From contig CAYUXF010000069.1 in assembly GCA_964448755.1 (NCBI GenBank), positions 1 through 7,340 of the forward strand: a DNA stretch of 7,340 nucleotides, read 5' to 3'. The stretch is from CAYUXF01 sp964448755 (lineage in GTDB: Bacteria; Margulisbacteria; Termititenacia; Termititenacales; CAYUXF01). Both the position numbers and the translations under genes were made by a program. This document shows positions 4,875 through 7,340 of this stretch, one piece after another. The notes under the pieces are model-generated. The model saw only the letters and a program-made list of their open reading frames with translations, was not told the DNA's origin and ran no database searches. How positions within the stretch are numbered: the stretch's first letter is position 1; every line of letters starts with the position of its first letter.

Positions 4875-5942
4875 TTATCTCTTAACGTATTGTGCTTCAT
4901 AATACTTAAGATAATCACCGGACTTAACATCCGCTACCCAGGCAGTATTATTAAGATACCAGGCAATAGTCTCTTTGATACCAATTTCAAATGTTCTTGA
5001 AGGCTGCCAGCCCAACTCTTTTTGTATCTTAGAAGAATCAATAGCATAACGCCTGTCATGTCCCGGCCGGTCTTTAACGTATTTGATCAAAGATTCCGGT
5101 TTACCCAATTCTTGTAAGATCAATTTAACGATCTCAATATTCTGTTTTTCATTATTGCCGCCAATATTATAAACACTCCCCGGCTGTGCTTTGTGCAGAA
5201 CAACATCTATCGCCTCACAATGATCTTCAACATAGAGCCAGTCGCGGACATTCTTGCCGTCGCCATAGACTGGCAGATCTTTATTTTCCAACGCATTGCT
5301 GATAATTAAAGGTATCAGTTTCTCCGGGAATTGGTAAGGACCGTAATTATTAGAACATCTGGTAATTAAAAGCGGTAATTTATATGTTTCATGATAAGCG
5401 CGTACCAGCAGATCGGCAGCGGTTTTAGAGGCGCTGTAGGGCGAATTAGGCGCCAGCGGCGTCGTTTCAGTAAAAAATCCTTCTTGTCCTAAAGAACCGT
5501 AAACTTCATCAGTTGACACCTGAAGATATCTTTTAAAACTGTTGTCGGTTGCTGAGCTAGCTTGTCCCGAGCCTGTCGAGGTGGTCGAAGCAAGCCAATA
5601 TTTACGCACCGCCTCCAGCAAAACTTGTGTACCGACAACATTAGTCTCTACAAAAATAGAAGGCCCGGTGATAGAACGGTCTACATGCGATTCCGCGGCA
5701 AAGTTAACCACATAATCCAGCCCCTGCGCAAAAATACTTTCAACAAGTTCTTTATCGCCAATATCACCTTTAATGAACTGATAATTAGGGTTGGCCTCAA
5801 TTTCCGCCAGCGTTTCCAGATTGCCGGCATACGTCAGTGCATCTAAATTTATAATTTTATATTCCGGATGTTTTTTTAACATCAACTTAACAAAGCAAGA
5901 CCCAATAAATCCGGCGCCGCCGGTCACAAGCATTTTTTTCAT
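4875..5942 (-). CDS. rfbB: dTDP-glucose 4,6-dehydratase
   Basis: This enzyme, also called RmlB, converts dTDP-glucose to dTDP-4-keto-6-deoxyglucose, the NAD-dependent second step towards dTDP-rhamnose and other deoxysugars. It is a 355-residue SDR-fold protein. The Rossmann motif GGAGFIG (8-14) binds NAD. NFAAESHVDRS (80-90) and the catalytic T144-D-E146 in STDEVYG are diagnostic. Y169-xxx-K173 (YSASK) is the SDR Tyr/Lys pair. CSNNYGPYQFPEKLIP (196-211) and RPGHDRRYAIDSSK (292-305) form the substrate domain. All catalytic residues are present. Odd feature: residues ~116-135 (WLASTTSTGSGQASSATDNS) form a low-complexity insert before the QVSTDEVYG strand, encoded by a GC-rich repeat-like element. 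The E. coli enzymes also have an extended, shorter loop at this point, so it probably tolerates insertion. The start has AGAGG about 10 bases upstream. The cupin gene follows; the other dTDP-rhamnose genes (rmlA, rmlC, rmlD) are not in the window. Confidence 0.96.
   Translation of the reverse strand: MKKMLVTGGAGFIGSCFVKLMLKKHPEYKIINLDALTYAGNLETLAEIEANPNYQFIKGDIGDKELVESIFAQGLDYVVNFAAESHVDRSITGPSIFVETNVVGTQVLLEAVRKYWLASTTSTGSGQASSATDNSFKRYLQVSTDEVYGSLGQEGFFTETTPLAPNSPYSASKTAADLLVRAYHETYKLPLLITRCSNNYGPYQFPEKLIPLIISNALENKDLPVYGDGKNVRDWLYVEDHCEAIDVVLHKAQPGSVYNIGGNNEKQNIEIVKLILQELGKPESLIKYVKDRPGHDRRYAIDSSKIQKELGWQPSRTFEIGIKETIAWYLNNTAWVADVKSGDYLKYYEAQYVKR
5560..5595. repeat. GC-rich palindrome-like element inserted in frame within rfbB
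   Basis: This 36-bp block is about 64% GC (23 of 36) in a much more AT-rich gene. It is bounded by the inverted ends GCTTG (5560-5564) and CAAGC (5591-5595). It contains CCCGAGCCTGTCGAGG and GGTCGAAG, resembling the dispersed GTCCTGAGC-TGTCGAAGG type of repeat that I recall from many bacterial genomes. It encodes the low-complexity LASTTSTGSGQA part of the RmlB loop without breaking the frame. Only one copy lies in the window, so its repeat nature is a recognition-based inference. Confidence 0.55.
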
Positions 5943-5976
5943 TTCAATAAAACCTCTTTTTAAAATATTAAGCTAT

Positions 5977-6005
5977 ATAATATAAAATAATAGTTGCAAT
6001 GTAAA
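5977..6005 (-). promoter_or_regulatory. sigma70-type promoter for the rfbB-cupin pair
   Basis: On the minus strand TTTACA (plus 6000-6005, 5/6 match) and TATTAT (plus 5977-5982, 5/6 match) are separated by 17 bases. Transcription would start near 5970, leaving a leader of about 28 bases that carries AGAGG ahead of the ATG at 5942. The promoter lies in the 89-base spacer after thyX, so rfbB need not depend on read-through from thyX. Confidence 0.65.
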
Positions 6006-6031
6006 CTAATGCTCCATTAACAGGAATTTTT

Positions 6032-7340
6032 TTAAACCTTAATGGTCTGACAGATCTCCGCAAATTTATCTTTGCCGCCCACCAGCGCAAATGTCAGCGG
6101 CATTTTTTTCTTGGCTTGAGCGGTCATCTCGGCGACCAGATAGCGGATATCCCATTGAGCATGAGCATCTTCACGCAAACGGGAAATATGATAAAGTTCA
6201 CGGGCGTTGACTTCCATTAAAACCCGGCGCCGATGGGCGTTAGTTAAGGCATAGACCGCCGCGGCCGGAAATTTTTCTTTAATTTTAAAGTAGAGTTTTT
6301 CTGCTTCTTTGGTCAATGCAGTAAACTCCTCTGCCATGCCAATCGCCGTTATTGACTCCGGCACAGTTAACCCGAGAGCCGGATCATATTCCTGCACAGA
6401 GAGCGAGGCCATCCGGTGTCTTTTTAACTGACCGTAGCAGGCGGCAGAGACCACCAGGTCATATGTCAGGCCAACAAACTCGTACTCCCTAATCAGGGTG
6501 TTATAAAACTTTATATCTTTATTGACCGCTTTGATCAGCTTAATTTTATCTTCATCCGACATTTTTTTGGCCTGAGCCAGACAGAAAGAAAAGTCATGGC
6601 CGCTGCTGACATAAAGAAAGGTTGCCACCAACTTATTATCTGCCTCAACCGAACTGTCAATTAACTTACAGACATTCCCGTCAAACTTATGACTATCAAG
6701 CAAATAATCTAAAGAAGCTCTTTTTAGATCGGCATATTTATTAAGATCATAATCGTTGGCTTCGGTATACTTAACTATTGAAGGGGCAATATCTTTAACC
6801 AGCCCATAAAGCGCCTGACCAAGCTCGCGCACTTCCGCTATTTCCGAAGAGGCAAAACGGCGCAGAACATTCTCTAAATTCCGGGCATTCATTGTTACCC
6901 CCGCCTGCGAAGATGTCGCCAGCGAAGTAATATAGCGGGCATCCTCTTTCGCCCAGCCCTCTAAAAGTCTTGTATTTTTTGGGTCGGCGGCTAATTCTTT
7001 ATTTTGTTCAAAAACATGATCTTTTAATTTTTCATATAATTTTTCATATAATTTTGCTTGTTTAGCAATCAATGATTTAAATTCCGCTTCAAATTCCGTA
7101 CCGCACAATTCTCTCGGCAGAACATAATCGCTGTCGAGCGTAATATAGCGCTGTGACTTTTCCGTAAAAGAACAGAGGCGGAATTTTTCCAGCTCTTCCA
7201 TCGCCAAACGCGAAACGCCGACAACATCAAAGTTAAAGACTGCGTGTTCTGCTACCGAACTATGCCCCAGACCAAAAATTATGGTCTCGTTAGATTTTCT
7301 CGCTTTTTCTACCTCTTGTCTGGCGACCTGTCTTAAAACA
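6032..7340 (-). CDS. thyX: Flavin-dependent thymidylate synthase ThyX, tandem-domain form (5' end off window)
   Basis: ThyX makes dTMP from dUMP with methylene-tetrahydrofolate and FAD, independent of ThyA. The frame is open to the window edge: 435 residues are visible and the true start lies beyond 7340 (an in-frame TTG at 7207 is internal). The visible N-terminal half has GHSSVAEHAVFNFD (25-38), GVSR, SFTEKSQRY (57-65) and EDARY...TMNARNL (133-155), all ThyX marks; the usual RHR before SF is KFR. The C-terminal half repeats the plan: a degenerate GHDFSFCLAQ (247-256), R307-H-R-MAS, and VNARELYHISRLREDAHAQWDIR (377-399), but EYDP replaces SxRY. So the two halves keep complementary parts of the active-site motif RHRx7S/SxRY, suggesting a fused pair that builds joint active sites (inference). 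Long ThyX proteins of ~500 residues are known in some bacteria. The TAA is at 6034-6032; rfbB follows after 89 bases with its own promoter. Confidence 0.92.
   Translation of the reverse strand, partial: VLRQVARQEVEKARKSNETIIFGLGHSSVAEHAVFNFDVVGVSRLAMEELEKFRLCSFTEKSQRYITLDSDYVLPRELCGTEFEAEFKSLIAKQAKLYEKLYEKLKDHVFEQNKELAADPKNTRLLEGWAKEDARYITSLATSSQAGVTMNARNLENVLRRFASSEIAEVRELGQALYGLVKDIAPSIVKYTEANDYDLNKYADLKRASLDYLLDSHKFDGNVCKLIDSSVEADNKLVATFLYVSSGHDFSFCLAQAKKMSDEDKIKLIKAVNKDIKFYNTLIREYEFVGLTYDLVVSAACYGQLKRHRMASLSVQEYDPALGLTVPESITAIGMAEEFTALTKEAEKLYFKIKEKFPAAAVYALTNAHRRRVLMEVNARELYHISRLREDAHAQWDIRYLVAEMTAQAKKKMPLTFALVGGKDKFAEICQTIKV
7026..7055. repeat. 12-bp tandem repeat within thyX
   Basis: The unit aatttttcatat occurs twice in a row (7026-7037, 7038-7049), followed by a half copy aatttt. 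Because 12 is a multiple of three, it adds a KLYE repeat to the protein (AKLYEKLYEKLKD) within a helical segment without a frame change. It is probably a slippage duplication. Confidence 0.7.

Noticed and set aside
5562..5985. Plus-strand open frames opposite rfbB (also those at 1535-1720, 2162-2347) and a minus-strand frame at 4370-4558
   Set aside because: These are shadows of well-supported genes on the other strand, with no family resemblance or ribosome-binding context.
6007..6045. Inverted repeats at the end of thyX (TAATG/CATTA, and CCATTAA/TTAATGG with an 18-base loop) as a terminator
   Set aside because: They are AT-rich and weak, and no U tract follows on the minus strand. They may be chance in AT-rich DNA.
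7205..7207. TTG at 7207 as the start of thyX
   Set aside because: The frame stays open to the window edge and the upstream residues (GHSSVAEHAVFNFD, GVSR) are conserved ThyX sequence, so this TTG codes for an internal Leu.

Overview
The window is AT-rich and gene-dense. It reads as a piece of an uncultivated, anaerobic or microaerophilic, diderm bacterium. The anaerobic lifestyle is inferred from a five-gene diiron/non-haem-iron oxidative-stress operon (desulforedoxin, rubrerythrin, two further ferritin-like proteins, a flavin split-barrel protein). The outer membrane is inferred from a small secreted protein with beta-barrel-like amphipathic strands and from nucleotide-sugar genes. The sequence alone does not fix the phylum. 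A run of exactly 100 N flanked by a perfect 55-bp duplication shows that this is a scaffolded draft, probably a metagenome bin.

Layout. At the left edge a minus-strand tRNA-Arg(CCT) has its own promoter, lying inside the end of a gene for a small secreted protein of unknown function (102-572, minus). A short divergent spacer carries a near-consensus sigma70 promoter for fpg/mutM (630-1448, plus), the 8-oxoguanine DNA glycosylase. Fpg runs tail-to-tail, with no spacer, into the minus-strand oxidative-stress operon. In transcription order that operon is desulforedoxin (3824-3702), rubrerythrin (3675-3103), ferritin-like protein A (3075-2596), PPOX-fold flavin protein (2580-1964, interrupted by the assembly gap) and ferritin-like protein B (1946-1449). 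Its spacers are 15-27 bases, and most of its genes have strong ribosome-binding sites.

Divergent from the operon is a secreted, probably outer-membrane protein (3937-4512, plus), whose promoter suggests a leaderless mRNA. It overlaps by 4 bases the end of a minus-strand pair: rmlB/rfbB (dTDP-glucose 4,6-dehydratase, 5942-4875) followed by a single-domain cupin of the type II mannose-6-phosphate isomerase family (4856-4509). The pair has a good sigma70 promoter at 5977-6005. At the right edge is the 3' part of a long thyX (flavin-dependent thymidylate synthase) built from two tandem ThyX-like halves; its 5' end is outside the window.

How the genes fit together. The operon looks like a peroxide/oxygen-reduction module: desulforedoxin and the rubrerythrin rubredoxin domain could carry electrons, the diiron proteins would reduce peroxide or O2, and the flavin protein may feed electrons or bind flavin. 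Fpg repairs the resulting oxidised guanine, though it has its own promoter. The most unusual observations are the GC-rich palindrome-like element translated in frame within rmlB, the complementary motif loss between the two ThyX halves, and the probable leaderless mRNA of the outer-membrane protein gene.
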